Of a stretch of DNA of 64,000 bases, positions 8,466 through 17,276 are shown one piece after another. The notes below the pieces were generated by a model, which was not told the DNA's origin, did not search any database, and saw only the letters and a program-made list of their open reading frames with translations. The first letter of the stretch is position 1, and every line of letters starts with the position of its first letter. The position numbers and the translations under genes are program-made. The DNA comes from Halorussus marinus (lineage in GTDB: Archaea > Halobacteriota > Halobacteria > Halobacteriales > Haladaptataceae). Location of the stretch: contig NZ_SBIV01000007.1 in NCBI RefSeq assembly GCF_004765795.1, positions 1 through 64,000 of the forward strand, read 5' to 3'.

Positions 8466-9810
8466 TGAACCGCCCCAGAGTCAAGCTCCGAGACTTCCTG
8501 CTTCCACGACGCGCTTTGCAGACACCGAATCGGTGTCCGTAGGGAGCGCAGTCTCCACAGGCGTGTCTTCGGGCCATCCCAGCCCTAACTCAGCAAAGCC
8601 GCGTTTAAGCACATTCATCGCTGCGTTCGCGTCCCTGTCGACCTCGAACCCGCACGACGGACAGGAGTGTTCCCGAACCCAGATAGATTTTGCCGTCTCC
8701 ACACCACACTTCGCACATTCTTTCGTTGTCCCAGCAGCTTCCACCTGCACGACGTGCGTGCCATACAGCTCGGCTTTGTACTCGAGGAGGGAGATGAACT
8801 GTCGCCACGCAGCATCCTGGGTGTTTCGCGCGAGGTGCGAATCCTCCAACATCCCCTTCACGTCCAAATCCTCGACGAAGACGGCGTCGTACTCACGGAC
8901 GAGCCAAGTCGTAATCTTATGCTGGAAGTCCTCGACCTTCCGCTTGATGTGGCGCTTGACTTTCGCTACCTCACGACGCTGCTTCTCGTAGTTGGACGAC
9001 CCCCTCTGCTTGCGAGACAGCTTACGTTGCTCGCGTCGGAGGCGCTCGTATTCGCCTTCGAGATCGAGCCAATCCACGGTCTTGCCATCAGATGTTTGGA
9101 TGTAGTTGAGGATGCCGAGGTCGATACCCACGCTGTTGCTTGCGTTCAACGAATCCACGTCGGGCTTCTCGGGGAGATCAGCCTCGTCGGTTTCGAGGGC
9201 GAAGGTGACGAACCACTCACCAGTCGTCTCCTTCTTGATCGTGACCTCCTTGATGTCCGCTTCATCGGGAAGGGGACGATGGTAGCGGATCGGAATATCT
9301 CCGATTTTAGAGAGCCAGAGCGTCGCACGTCGGCCACTCGTGTTTTTGAGTTTGAAGCCGTGCTGCGAGTACGTGATACTCTGGAACTCTCGTGGTGATT
9401 TCCACTTGAGATTCCCGACCTTGTTCCCGTTCTCTTTTTGTTGAGAGAGGTTCGAGAGGTTGTCGTAGAACAGGGTGACGGTTCGCTGAAGGGCTTTCGC
9501 GTTCACCTCTGTGAACACGGGGAACTCGTCCTTCCAGTCCGGGAGACGACTGTGGTGTTTGTATGCAGACCCGGTACTGTCAGCATCGAGGTGCGTGTAC
9601 TCGTATCGGGTGTAGTTGTACGCTTGGCGATGAATGTCGATGTGATGTTCCAGCTCAGCCGCTACCTCTTGTGTCGGGTACGCGGGGTAGCGGTGAGTGT
9701 ACTCCATCGCTGTCTTCTCATTAGAACGTGTCCGGCAAATGGTTTGTGGGACGGACCGTTGAGTTCATTCCCGGAATTCAAGCTCTCGGGAAAGTCGCCT
9801 GAACAGTCAG
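8466..9810 (-). mobile_element. IS1341-type element 2 (tnpB only)
   Basis: Boundaries are inferred from the orc1 fragment it interrupts: GAGCAG at 8460-8465 joins TACAACC at 9811 in the parental sequence. tnpB is on the minus strand, so the guide-RNA end is at the left. No tnpA is present. The junction is uncertain by 3-4 nt because CAG occurs on both sides. Confidence 0.7.
8481..9707 (-). CDS. tnpB: TnpB RNA-guided nuclease, 408 aa
   Basis: Starts at ATG 9707 (MEYTHRYPAYPTQEVAAELE). RuvC motifs: D in GIDLGILNYI, E in FVEDLDVKGM, D in DRDANAAMNV. Zinc finger CAKCG...CPSCG. A different subfamily from the TnpB proteins at 5486 and 10282: the N-terminal region has the PTQEVAAELEHHIDIHRQ helix seen in OrfB_IS605 proteins. 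Intact by motif. It interrupts an orc1 3' fragment. Confidence 0.9.
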   Translation of the reverse strand: MEYTHRYPAYPTQEVAAELEHHIDIHRQAYNYTRYEYTHLDADSTGSAYKHHSRLPDWKDEFPVFTEVNAKALQRTVTLFYDNLSNLSQQKENGNKVGNLKWKSPREFQSITYSQHGFKLKNTSGRRATLWLSKIGDIPIRYHRPLPDEADIKEVTIKKETTGEWFVTFALETDEADLPEKPDVDSLNASNSVGIDLGILNYIQTSDGKTVDWLDLEGEYERLRREQRKLSRKQRGSSNYEKQRREVAKVKRHIKRKVEDFQHKITTWLVREYDAVFVEDLDVKGMLEDSHLARNTQDAAWRQFISLLEYKAELYGTHVVQVEAAGTTKECAKCGVETAKSIWVREHSCPSCGFEVDRDANAAMNVLKRGFAELGLGWPEDTPVETALPTDTDSVSAKRVVEAGSLGA

Positions 9811-10137
9811 TACAACCTCCTCGAGGCGGAAGGGACGAGTCGGGACCGAGAGTACTCGCTCGTCGATTCAGCGGCGGCGTCGCCGATGCAGTGACCGTGA
9901 CCCCGTCAGCTATCAGGAACTGAACTCGCCGAGGCCCGATTGCTCGTGGTCCAGCGGCTCGATGATCTGGGGATCGTCGTTGCCGGGGTTGTTAACTCGC
10001 GTCGAGATCTCGTAAGCGTCTAGATCGTCCTTCGGATACGGCTGACACAGTTCCTTGCGGGTGTCCGGATCTGCGGCGAGCCAGTCAGATTCCGCGTCCT
10101 GTGGAAGGACGACCGGCATCCGGTCGTGGATTGAGTT

Positions 10138-11560
10138 CATAGTGATTGTGAGGCGGATACCCTGATCCTTGAGGGCAGGGAGGAAGCCGACACCCGATGA
10201 CACAAACTAAACACGGTGCCAAGGCCGACTCCCTCGGCATCTATAAATACCTTCAAGTATCTCTAAGCGTACTAATGAAGTATGGAGGTCGTCCGCAACA
10301 TCCAGCTCAAGCTCGACGTTCCCGAGGACGCTCACAGTGTCCTCGACGAGACGTTCGAGCAATTCCGTCAAGCGGCCCAACACGTCGCTGACGCTGGATG
10401 GAGTGACGACCCCACACAGATCAAGGACACGAAGAACACGCTCCACGAACAGACCTACACTACTGTTCGGGAGCAGACTGGTCTGCAAGCCAGCCTCGTC
10501 CAATCCGCCCGCAACCTCGCCGCCGACGCCCTCGGCAACTGCAAAGACCGTATCCTTGACGACGGCAAGAAAGCCAGCAAGCCCGAGTTCCGAGGAAGCG
10601 TGGTCGTGTACAACGGACGCACCATCACGTACAACGACGACCACGTTACCCTCGCCACCGTGGACGACCGCGTGACCGCCGAGTTTGTCACACCCGAAGA
10701 TGAGGAAGGGACGCCGTTTGCGGAGTATTGGACGGACGACTGGGAACGCAAGGAAGCCACGCTCCACAAACGTGACGGCACGTACTACCTCCACGTCGCA
10801 GTCGAGAAAGAAGTCGAACCCGCTGATTCTGGTGACCAGCAACCCGAGAACGGAGTGGTTCTCGGCGTCGATTTGAACGTGGACGGATACCTCGCCGTCA
10901 CCAGCACGGGAGCGTTCCTCGGTAATGCAGACTACCTCAACCACAAACGCGACGAGTATGAACGTCGGCGCGGCAACCTCCAACAGACAGGCACTCGCTC
11001 CGCGCACCTCACCATCAAGAGCATCGGCTCACGGTTTTCTCGGTGGAGTGCGGACTACCTCCACCGCGTCTCGAAAGCGATTGTGCAGGAGGCCGTGGAG
11101 AATGACTGCACGGCGATTGCGTTCGAGAATTTGAACCACATACGGAAGCGTATCTCGAACGCCAGCAAGTTCCAGCAGTGGGCGTTCCGCGAACTCGAAC
11201 GCCACGTCGAATACAAAGCCGAAGAGTACGGCATCGACGTAGACGATGTTGCCCCTGCCTACACGTCACAGCGGTGTAGTCACGACGAGTGCGGATTTAC
11301 CCACGAGGACAACCGTGATGGTGATGAGTTCGAGTGTCTGAAGTGTGGAAAGAAACTCCACGCCGATTATAACGCCGCTCGGAATATCGGGTGGCGGCTT
11401 GTCCAGCACTGGCTCAAGTCTGGTGCTGGACGGGCCACCAGTCAACTGGCCCTCAAGTCAGGGACGCTGAACGCGAATGGCACTTTCACGCCTTCCGCCC
11501 TGCGCGGATAGAGCGGGAGCCCACTGACAAGCCTCGGGGCTTGACCCCGAGGCAGTTGAC
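10138..11560 (+). mobile_element. IS1341-type element 3 (tnpB only)
   Basis: Limits are set by the split SRAP gene: GGATTGAGTT ends at 10137 and GACCAGG resumes at about 11558-11561. The right end carries a 9-bp hairpin, GCCTCGGGG/CCCCGAGGC (11531-11553), followed by GTTGAC, the same terminal bases as element 1. Known biology: such right-end hairpins form part of the TnpB guide RNA. Confidence 0.85.
10282..11511 (+). CDS. tnpB: TnpB RNA-guided nuclease, 409 aa
   Basis: Starts at ATG 10282 (MEVVRNIQLKLDVPEDAHSV), just after a TATA-like CTATAAATACC. RuvC D in GVDLNVDGYLAV, E in FENLNHIRKRI, D in HADYNAARN. Zinc finger CSHDECG...CLKCG. All residues intact. Close to the TnpB at 5486 (shared SQLALKSGT tail). 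Inserted in the SRAP gene; its transcript should run into the right-end hairpin. Confidence 0.9.
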   Translation: MEVVRNIQLKLDVPEDAHSVLDETFEQFRQAAQHVADAGWSDDPTQIKDTKNTLHEQTYTTVREQTGLQASLVQSARNLAADALGNCKDRILDDGKKASKPEFRGSVVVYNGRTITYNDDHVTLATVDDRVTAEFVTPEDEEGTPFAEYWTDDWERKEATLHKRDGTYYLHVAVEKEVEPADSGDQQPENGVVLGVDLNVDGYLAVTSTGAFLGNADYLNHKRDEYERRRGNLQQTGTRSAHLTIKSIGSRFSRWSADYLHRVSKAIVQEAVENDCTAIAFENLNHIRKRISNASKFQQWAFRELERHVEYKAEEYGIDVDDVAPAYTSQRCSHDECGFTHEDNRDGDEFECLKCGKKLHADYNAARNIGWRLVQHWLKSGAGRATSQLALKSGTLNANGTFTPSALRG

Positions 11561-12229
11561 CAGGTCGTTCGGCTCCGTTGTGATAATCGTGACGCACGAG
11601 ATCCTCTCGTCGTCGCCCTCCCAGACGTCCCAGAGCCCGGCCATCGCGAATGCGGGGTCGTCTTCGCGGTAGATCCGGTAGGGCTGTTTCGACCCGCCAT
11701 TCGATGATTGCCACTCGTAGAATCCCGACGAGAGGACCAGGCAGGGGCGGGATTCCCACGCCCGCTCGAAGACGCGTTTCTCGCCGGCAGTCTCGGAACG
11801 AGCGCTGATGATGCCCTCCTCGTGCTCATCCGCCCAGAACGGAATCAGCCCCCAGTGGTAGGCGTCGATCTCGTCGGAGCCCTCGTTCGTGATGATGTAG
11901 AGGTCCTCACCTGGCGCGATGTTGTATCGGGGTGTATACCCGCCGTCTGCGACGACCTCGGCGTCGAAACGGGCCTCGAGGTCGGCCTGATCGATGAAGA
12001 GCGAGTTTCGACCACACATACATCCTGATCCAACTGGGAGAGTCTTCAACGTATTTGAAAATGTGAAGGGCTGGTTCTGAGGCCCCTTCGTTTGATGGTA
12101 GATTTGGGATGATTGGCAAGTACAGAGGTTCTATACAACAGAGGAGGCTTCTATGGAAAACAGATAAACGGCACTTCTCTACTGACAACCTACAAAACTA
12201 TTTCACCATTACATCCGATTGGTGGAAGC

Positions 12230-12826
12230 ATGAAACGGGTGTTCTTCGACAAGATCGATTCTGTGGGTACATTCCCAGATAACAGAATCAAGATGGATAT
12301 CATCTTCCAGGATAGTAACGGGAATGAGTATGTCTGGACGCCGAAGTGGGAGGAGGTGATGAGTATATACGCTGAGTCAGAGAGAGTAGAGGAAATGAAT
12401 CTGGCAGGCGGAGAGTGGTTGGAGGAGTTGAAGGAAAAGAAGCAGTTCAGTGACGAGGTGCTGGATGAACTGGCAGAGGTTATCGCTGACGGACGTAGTA
12501 CGGATGAGATAGCTGATTTCTTCGAGATAGTTGGATTTGACGCGGATGAAATGGGGTACAATTTAAGCCATGATGATCCGTTGCGGAGTAAGGCTGAGGG
12601 CCATAGTAATCGCGTTTATATTGCTAAAGAGAAGTTGCAAGAGCTGAACAGCGAGGATTACCGATATGTTGTGCAGATTGTTCAGAAGGCCGCGGATCCT
12701 AAGCAGTATATCGGCGAGCAGGAGAAGCATCAAGAAGTGGTAGAGAAGTTGAATACGGCTTTAGAGTTTGAAAATCTCCGTGTTACGGAGGATGGGCGGG
12801 TTCTTCCGATAGAAAAGGACGGTTGA
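12230..12826 (+). CDS. Hypothetical protein, 198 aa, low GC
   Basis: I start at ATG 12230 (MKRVFFDKIDSVGTF); the frame is open from a TTG at 12113, adding 39 residues of doubtful coding character. The C-terminal half (YRYVVQIVQKAADPKQYIGE...LNTALEFENLRVTEDGRV) resembles a domain seen in AbiJ-like abortive-infection proteins, a weak family-level impression. Markedly AT-rich compared with neighbours, so probably acquired. Isolated gene with no recognisable partner. Confidence 0.55.
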   Translation: MKRVFFDKIDSVGTFPDNRIKMDIIFQDSNGNEYVWTPKWEEVMSIYAESERVEEMNLAGGEWLEELKEKKQFSDEVLDELAEVIADGRSTDEIADFFEIVGFDADEMGYNLSHDDPLRSKAEGHSNRVYIAKEKLQELNSEDYRYVVQIVQKAADPKQYIGEQEKHQEVVEKLNTALEFENLRVTEDGRVLPIEKDG

Positions 12827-12929
12827 ATCCTTCCCCTTCGTGTGTGTAAGACTCGCAAGCTTACGTACCGGCTATTGGTATGTGGCCAAGAGGATTTTTA
12901 CAGAGCCGAAAAGCCTCTGAATCGTGCGA

Positions 12930-13520
12930 TTAGAGCTCGGTCGGTGGCAGAAGATCACAGAGAACAGGTGCTTGGTCAAGAAGTGCGTCGAAGAGCCGTT
13001 CAGTCGGTCGATATAGCGCGTGGTGTTCATCAACAGAGTATGGGGTTTTCTCATCATCTGTGTGTGAGAGAAATCCGCACTCGAGAAGCGGAGCAAGGGT
13101 AGTATCCAGCGCAGTTCCGGAACGGCCAGATTCAACTTCGAGAGTGTGTCGAGAGAACTCAGAAAGGAACCGTGTACAGCAACTCAGGACGTGAGCACGT
13201 CGATCAGCGAATAATTCGTTGAGCGCAGTACGATGGGTGCGTGTCCAATACTCGTCGAGTTTGACGTATGTGCGAACAATAGGGGATAGCTCGTTCAAAG
13301 AACCAGTAGCATGGACGATTCCAAGGTCGTTGAGCGCATGTTGGTCTTTGGTGTCCAGAGACTCGCCGAGAGGATGGAGAACAGTTTGAAGCGCATCGTG
13401 GTACCGTGAAGTGAGGAATTCACCGGCAACAACGTGGGCGTTCGCGATATTTCGAGTTGGATGCATTGACTCGTGGTGATCGGGGTTTCGGTGGTCGACG
13501 TGGGTTTGTGGGTAGCTCAT
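12930..13520 (-). CDS. Hypothetical His-rich protein, 196 aa
   Basis: ATG 13518-13520 (MSYPQTHVDHRNPDHHESMH). Helical throughout, with many His residues at the N-terminus; no motif I can assign. Its start lies 74 bp from inverted repeat IR-2, which sits between it and the divergent RecA-like operon, so both could be controlled by that site. Confidence 0.55.
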   Translation of the reverse strand: MSYPQTHVDHRNPDHHESMHPTRNIANAHVVAGEFLTSRYHDALQTVLHPLGESLDTKDQHALNDLGIVHATGSLNELSPIVRTYVKLDEYWTRTHRTALNELFADRRAHVLSCCTRFLSEFSRHTLEVESGRSGTALDTTLAPLLECGFLSHTDDEKTPYSVDEHHALYRPTERLFDALLDQAPVLCDLLPPTEL

Positions 13521-13594
13521 AGAGCACCTCTTCCAACGTGGCGTCGAGCATTAACATACCGAGCAGTCAGGCCCGAGACTATAGCTGTGAAGGA

Positions 13595-13636
13595 TTAACC
13601 AACAAACCGCCGTCGATACGCACCAGTGTTGGTTAA
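13595..13636. repeat. Dispersed inverted repeat IR-2
   Basis: TTAACCAACA, 22-nt spacer, TGTTGGTTAA, perfect arms. Lies in the 272-bp region between the divergent genes starting at 13520 (minus) and 13793 (plus). Confidence 0.95.
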
Positions 13637-13743
13637 CACGGAGAACGCTGGATTCAGGAACTATTCTCGGAAACGGGATCCAAACAGAGATTACTCGGGA
13701 CTGTACCGGGATTGGAGGGGATCAAGTCGAGTTCCCTGAAACG

Positions 13744-13767
13744 CGGAAGCGACACGCCGCGGCTTAT
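13744..13767 (+). promoter_or_regulatory. 24-bp promoter block shared with polB
   Basis: A 24-bp block ending GCCGCGGCTTAT is identical at 23041-23064 upstream of polB. In both places it lies 25-30 bp before the start codon (26 and 28 bp), the expected TATA/BRE position of an archaeal promoter with a leaderless or near-leaderless transcript. CGGCTTAT probably serves as the TATA-like element. Co-expression of the two operons is inferred. Confidence 0.75.
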
Positions 13768-13792
13768 CGGGAACGTAGACAACTAGTCGAGT

Positions 13793-14734
13793 ATGGGAGA
13801 ACACTCAACATCGAACCGATTGGCGGTGGACCAGCCGACACGGGGCGCTGACCGCAATCGGTCCCTCGCTGACCAGGCCGATCCGGCTACGGACGAGATG
13901 TTGTTGCCGCAGCTCGACGACGGCATCACGCTGCTCGACGTCGAGGGGGACCGCGGCGTCCCGATCCTGCAGTCGCTCGTGCTCGACCATCTCCTCCTGC
14001 ACGACGGGCCCGCCTTCTGGGTCGACGCAAATGGACACGCGACGACGACGACACTCTCCCAGATCGCGCCCAGTCAACGGTTGCTCAACCGAATCCACGT
14101 GGCACGCGGTTTTACCGCCTACCAGCACTACGGCGCCGTCTGTGATCTCCCGACGGCAGTGAACAAGTCGATCCAGATGTCCACCACCGACGCCGGGGCA
14201 GCCGGTCGAGGGGGACCGAGTCGTGACGAGGACACGTCGCCCCACACACCCGCCCTCATCGTCGCGCCGGCCGTCGACGCCCAGTACCGCGCCGACGATA
14301 CCCTCGGCGAGACCCACGCGAAAACCCTCCAGGCCCGAACTCTCGCCCGGTTGGCGACCTACGCCGATGGGTACGACATCCCGGTGCTCGTTACGCGAAA
14401 CGAACGAAACGAATTCACCGAATCAATCGCGACGGTCGCCGACCACCACCTGGAGTGTGAGCAAACCCGGATGGGGCCACGGGTCGTCGGCGAGGACTTC
14501 GAGACGCTCGTCTATCCCGTCGACGACGGCGCGTACTACCAGACGACGTTCGCGTACTGGCGGCAGCTGCTCGCGGCACGCGCCACGCAGGTCGGTACAG
14601 AACCGACGACGCCGGCGCCATCGACGCCGACTCCGGAGGGTGTCGGAACGGGCGTCACCGCTGACGGTGAGACGGTGGCGGCCACCGCGGATCCCCTGCT
14701 CGATGCGTGGACGGCAACCGGCGGAGGGCGATAG
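13793..14734 (+). CDS. RecA-superfamily protein with degenerate P-loop, 313 aa
   Basis: Residues 35-250 follow a RecA/RadA-like layout. There is a P-loop position (LLDVEGDRGVPILQSLVLDH), a strand-end FWVDANGHA, then ALIVAPAVDAQY at the Walker B position and VLVTRNERNEF at the sensor strand. The Walker A Gly-Lys-Thr is replaced by VPI, so ATP hydrolysis is unlikely. The tail is Thr/Pro-rich. First gene of an operon with a DUF8156-like gene and an exonuclease. It is probably a plasmid replication or repair factor; the fold is inferred by eye. Confidence 0.6.
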   Translation: MGEHSTSNRLAVDQPTRGADRNRSLADQADPATDEMLLPQLDDGITLLDVEGDRGVPILQSLVLDHLLLHDGPAFWVDANGHATTTTLSQIAPSQRLLNRIHVARGFTAYQHYGAVCDLPTAVNKSIQMSTTDAGAAGRGGPSRDEDTSPHTPALIVAPAVDAQYRADDTLGETHAKTLQARTLARLATYADGYDIPVLVTRNERNEFTESIATVADHHLECEQTRMGPRVVGEDFETLVYPVDDGAYYQTTFAYWRQLLAARATQVGTEPTTPAPSTPTPEGVGTGVTADGETVAATADPLLDAWTATGGGR

Positions 14735-14736
14735 CG

Positions 14737-15057
14737 ATGGGACGCACGAACCCGACGTACCGAGATGCGTTGCGGGCCATCGAAGAGCGCTGGGCGGAGT
14801 TCCGCCGGGCACTGCGGCGTCGCGACCAGCCGCGATTCGACCGGCTGTTCGAGTATGCCCGTGAACACGCCGACGCGAGCGGGCTGTTGAACCATCAAAA
14901 TCCGCTGCTGCCGGCGCTGCTCAGCATCGATCTCGAACAGGAGGCCAAACTGGATGACCACGAGGAACGGCTCGAAGAGGTTGAGCAACGGCTTTCGGAA
15001 ACTGTCGGCGAACAGCAGCAATCGTCTACCGAAGGTAACACTGGAGGTGTAGAATGA
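14737..15057 (+). CDS. DUF8156-like small protein, 106 aa
   Basis: ATG 14737 (MGRTNPTYRDALRAIEERWA) starts 2 nt after the upstream stop. Helical N-terminal domain (FRRALRRRDQPRFDRLFEYA), then a coiled-coil tail (DDHEERLEEVEQRL). A widespread haloarchaeal family next to replication genes; the family name is from memory. A decayed copy is fused to a polB fragment at 16958-17249. Overlaps the next gene by 4 nt, so translation is probably coupled. Confidence 0.7.
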   Translation: MGRTNPTYRDALRAIEERWAEFRRALRRRDQPRFDRLFEYAREHADASGLLNHQNPLLPALLSIDLEQEAKLDDHEERLEEVEQRLSETVGEQQQSSTEGNTGGVE

Positions 15058-15698
15058 CGGAGTTGACGACGATTGCCTTCGATATCGAAACGACGGGATT
15101 TCAGGCCGGTGATGAACTCACAGTAGTTGGGTTCGATTCAGCGGTCTCGTCGCGGGTATTTCTCCATACCGGGACGACACCAGAAGCAGGCCTCGCAGAT
15201 CGGCTCAGCGATGCCCTCCAGACACCGGTACAGCTCTCACTCCATGACAACGAACAGGAACTCCTGAACGAACTAGCGACGTTCGTCACGTCGACACTCA
15301 CCCAACGAGATGCAAAGCTCGTCGCATACAACGGTGAGCGGTGGAACGGAGGATTCGACCTCCCGTTCCTTCGCACACGGCTCTGTACGCACGGGCTCGA
15401 GTGGCCGTTTGGCACGTTGCCATACGTCGACGTGATGGATGTCTTCGAGACACGCTTCAATACGAGTGAAGACACACTGAGTGGCGTCTACGAGGAACTG
15501 ATCGGCGCCGGATTGAACGACCTGGATCCATTCACCGACAGTAGCGAGGCAGTCACCGCATGGGAGGAGGGAGCCTACGAGCCACTCATCATCCACAATG
15601 TCGCGGATATCCGACGGACTCGAGCGTTGATGGAGCTTGCAGAACGGTATTGTTCAAAGTCAGATTTCTCTATGAAGTCGCTGGAACCTATCGCCTGA
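15054..15698 (+). CDS. DEDD-family 3'-5' exonuclease-like protein, 214 aa
   Basis: RNase H-like exonuclease of the DnaQ/DEDD type. ExoI is AFDIETTGF (residues 8-16), ExoII is AYNGERWNGGFDLPFL, ExoIII region is IIHNVADIRRTRAL with the final Asp. These residues bind two metals for 3'-5' DNA or RNA hydrolysis. ATG overlaps the preceding stop (ATGA). The nearby PolB lacks a normal exonuclease motif, so this protein could supply proofreading in trans; that link is inference. Confidence 0.75.
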   Translation: MTELTTIAFDIETTGFQAGDELTVVGFDSAVSSRVFLHTGTTPEAGLADRLSDALQTPVQLSLHDNEQELLNELATFVTSTLTQRDAKLVAYNGERWNGGFDLPFLRTRLCTHGLEWPFGTLPYVDVMDVFETRFNTSEDTLSGVYEELIGAGLNDLDPFTDSSEAVTAWEEGAYEPLIIHNVADIRRTRALMELAERYCSKSDFSMKSLEPIA

Positions 15699-15748
15699 AG
15701 AACTCGCTTCTCAGTGGGGGTTCGTAAAGGAAAGCACCCGGATGGTTC

Positions 15749-16231
15749 CTACGGTGGGTTACGACCTGCGTTGAGTGGTTCATACGAGTCCGTGTGGTAG
15801 GCGACCCGCCAGAGTTTAAGGACCGCGCGGGTGACCAATTCTTCAGGAGATTGTGAAATACAGGACGCTTCGACCTCGTCTGGATCAGAACTCGCGTTCG
15901 GCGGTGGATGATAGTGTTCTAATCCGGGGACGTGGATATAGTCTCCTGCGTGTGGGTGCTTCCCCCAGCGCAGATTCACCCCTTCCGTGTCCGTGTAATG
16001 GAACTTGTAATCATCTCGTGTCGTCCACTGGATATCGATCCGGGCGTTCTCGGCCTCACACAGTCCATCGTCAAGCATGACTTCGAGGACTGATGGATGG
16101 AGGTAGTCGTCGAGTTCAGGTGTTGCGAGCGGTTCCATCTCCTCGACGACATCACGAATCGTCAGTAGCACCGGCCGATCCGCAGCTCCCCGGAGAGTAT
16201 GGGTTTCTGCTTGGTCAAGCGAATCCCGCAT
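15749..16231 (-). CDS. TumE-like toxin candidate, 160 aa
   Basis: Starts at ATG 16229-16231, 3 nt after the upstream gene's stop. The core DDYKFHYTDTEGVNLRWGKH followed by PHAGDYIHVPGLEHYHPPP resembles the DUF6516/TumE toxin pattern (YxYHW...LIFRWDNAPHH). The paired upstream gene encodes a helix-turn-helix protein, the usual partner. Resemblance is by eye only, and substrate and activity are unknown. Confidence 0.55.
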   Translation of the reverse strand: MRDSLDQAETHTLRGAADRPVLLTIRDVVEEMEPLATPELDDYLHPSVLEVMLDDGLCEAENARIDIQWTTRDDYKFHYTDTEGVNLRWGKHPHAGDYIHVPGLEHYHPPPNASSDPDEVEASCISQSPEELVTRAVLKLWRVAYHTDSYEPLNAGRNPP

Positions 16232-16234
16232 TGC

Positions 16235-16822
16235 TCAGGCAGGGACGCTGTCGTCAGTCGAGCGACGGTCACTATCGACGAACTGCTCGGCGTTGCCGAT
16301 CGAGAGGGCAGCGTTCGCGAACGCGAGATCCCGTCGGAGCGTCTTCCACTCACGAATCGTCTCTGGGTCGATCTCGTCCTGTGACCCGGTCTCGCTGAGG
16401 GCCTGGTTCGTCTGGTTGACCGCCAATTCTTCGGGGGAATCAACACCGAATTCGGACCGATATTCGGTGAGCTGCTCGCGCATCTCCTGAATTCGGGTGA
16501 CGAGTTCATCGGTCGAGACGTGCTCAAGGATGTCGGCAGCCTGTTCGACGACGAGTGATTCAGGTGAGCGCCGATAGAGCGTGCCACCCTGTTCGCCGGG
16601 TGTCGTCTCGACAAACCCCTCGTCTGCGAGTGTGTTCAGGTGCTTTCGAGCGGTCTTTGGAGCCGTCCGTGCATCGTCAGCTACGGCATCAGCTGAGACG
16701 GGGCTGTACGTATGCGCAACGACGTGTCGAATGCGCTCATAGGGTGTTGTTTCTGCTTCCCATTCCTCACCAACCGCTTCGTTGACGTCTGTAAACTCAT
16801 CTGGTGGGTTTCGGTCGTTCAT
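16235..16822 (-). CDS. Winged-helix regulator/antitoxin candidate, 195 aa
   Basis: Start at ATG 16820-16822 (MNDRNPPDEFTDVNEAVGEE). Winged-helix at residues 30-90 (YSPVSADAVADDARTAPKTARKHLNTLADEGFVE), then a helical C-terminal half. It is transcribed just ahead of the TumE-like gene with a 3-nt gap, the order typical of antitoxin-first pairs. The promoter ATATAGAAAC lies just upstream. An acknowledged haloarchaeal family (DUF7342-like, from memory). Confidence 0.65.
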   Translation of the reverse strand: MNDRNPPDEFTDVNEAVGEEWEAETTPYERIRHVVAHTYSPVSADAVADDARTAPKTARKHLNTLADEGFVETTPGEQGGTLYRRSPESLVVEQAADILEHVSTDELVTRIQEMREQLTEYRSEFGVDSPEELAVNQTNQALSETGSQDEIDPETIREWKTLRRDLAFANAALSIGNAEQFVDSDRRSTDDSVPA

Positions 16823-16957
16823 ATAGAAACACACGGATCAGAAGAACATAGTTCTTTGGTGAAATACTATATTCCACTCATGGAGAGTGCACCGGCTGGA
16901 TCCAACCAGGTGAGTTCTGGAAAGCGAACGACGGAGGCGTGAGCGAGTAGGATGGGG

Positions 16958-17249
16958 CAGTATACTATCGACTTCTGGACGATGGTCGCGTCCTGAGGTG
17001 GGAGGCAACCGCCGACGGCGGCGTCGCGACCAGCCACGCTTTGACCGACTGTTCGAGTACGCCCGCGCGCATACCGACGCGAGCGGGCTGTTGAACCACC
17101 AGAACCCGCTGCTACCGGCACTGCTCAGCATCGATCTCGAACAGGAGGCTCGCCTCGACGACCACGAGGAACTTGAGACCACAATCAAAAGCGAGGGAGG
17201 AAGTACCGAGAGACAGCCTGGTCACGACCCCAATGACCGGGAGGTTTGA
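16958..17249 (+). pseudogene. Chimeric pseudogene: polB 5' end fused to DUF8156-like gene
   Basis: 16958-17027 matches the first 25 codons of polB (FLDDGRVLRWEATADGG) with a 1-nt deletion and lost start. From 17028 the sequence matches the DUF8156-like gene at 14737 (RDQPRFDRLFEYARAHTDAS). The switch falls in GTCGCGACC, 9 bases present in both parents. An 83-residue frame remains from 16998. It shows deletion between two replication genes that were once neighbours in tandem. Confidence 0.8.
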
Positions 17250-17276
17250 TTACGGGAGTATACAAATAGGACGAAT

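Larger units (their letters stand above)
8361..9894 (+). pseudogene. orc1/cdc6 C-terminal fragment C, split by tnpB element 2
   Basis: Left part (8361-8465) reads REHA...TDDP and, after a frameshift, IRTYLSKMEQ. Right part (9811-9894) resumes YNLLEAEGTSRDREYSLVDS and a stop. Together they match the Orc1 winged-helix tail (VREHG...YLSKMTQ|YNLLRADG). The tnpB element lies exactly between the Q and Y codons. This is the third orc1 3' end within 5.5 kb. Confidence 0.75.
9913..12019 (-). pseudogene. SRAP (YedK/HMCES-like) protein gene split by tnpB element 3
   Basis: Two halves of one gene. The N-terminal half (11561-12019, 153 codons) begins MCGRNSLFIDQADLEARF, with the catalytic Cys2 of SRAP proteins that crosslink to abasic sites in single-stranded DNA, and runs to TTEPNDLV. 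The C-terminal half (9913-10137, 75 codons with stop) resumes NSIHDRMPVVLPQ, the conserved RMP motif region. The sum, about 227 residues, is normal for SRAP. Both halves are otherwise undamaged, so the insertion looks recent. Precise loss of the element would restore the gene. Confidence 0.9.
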
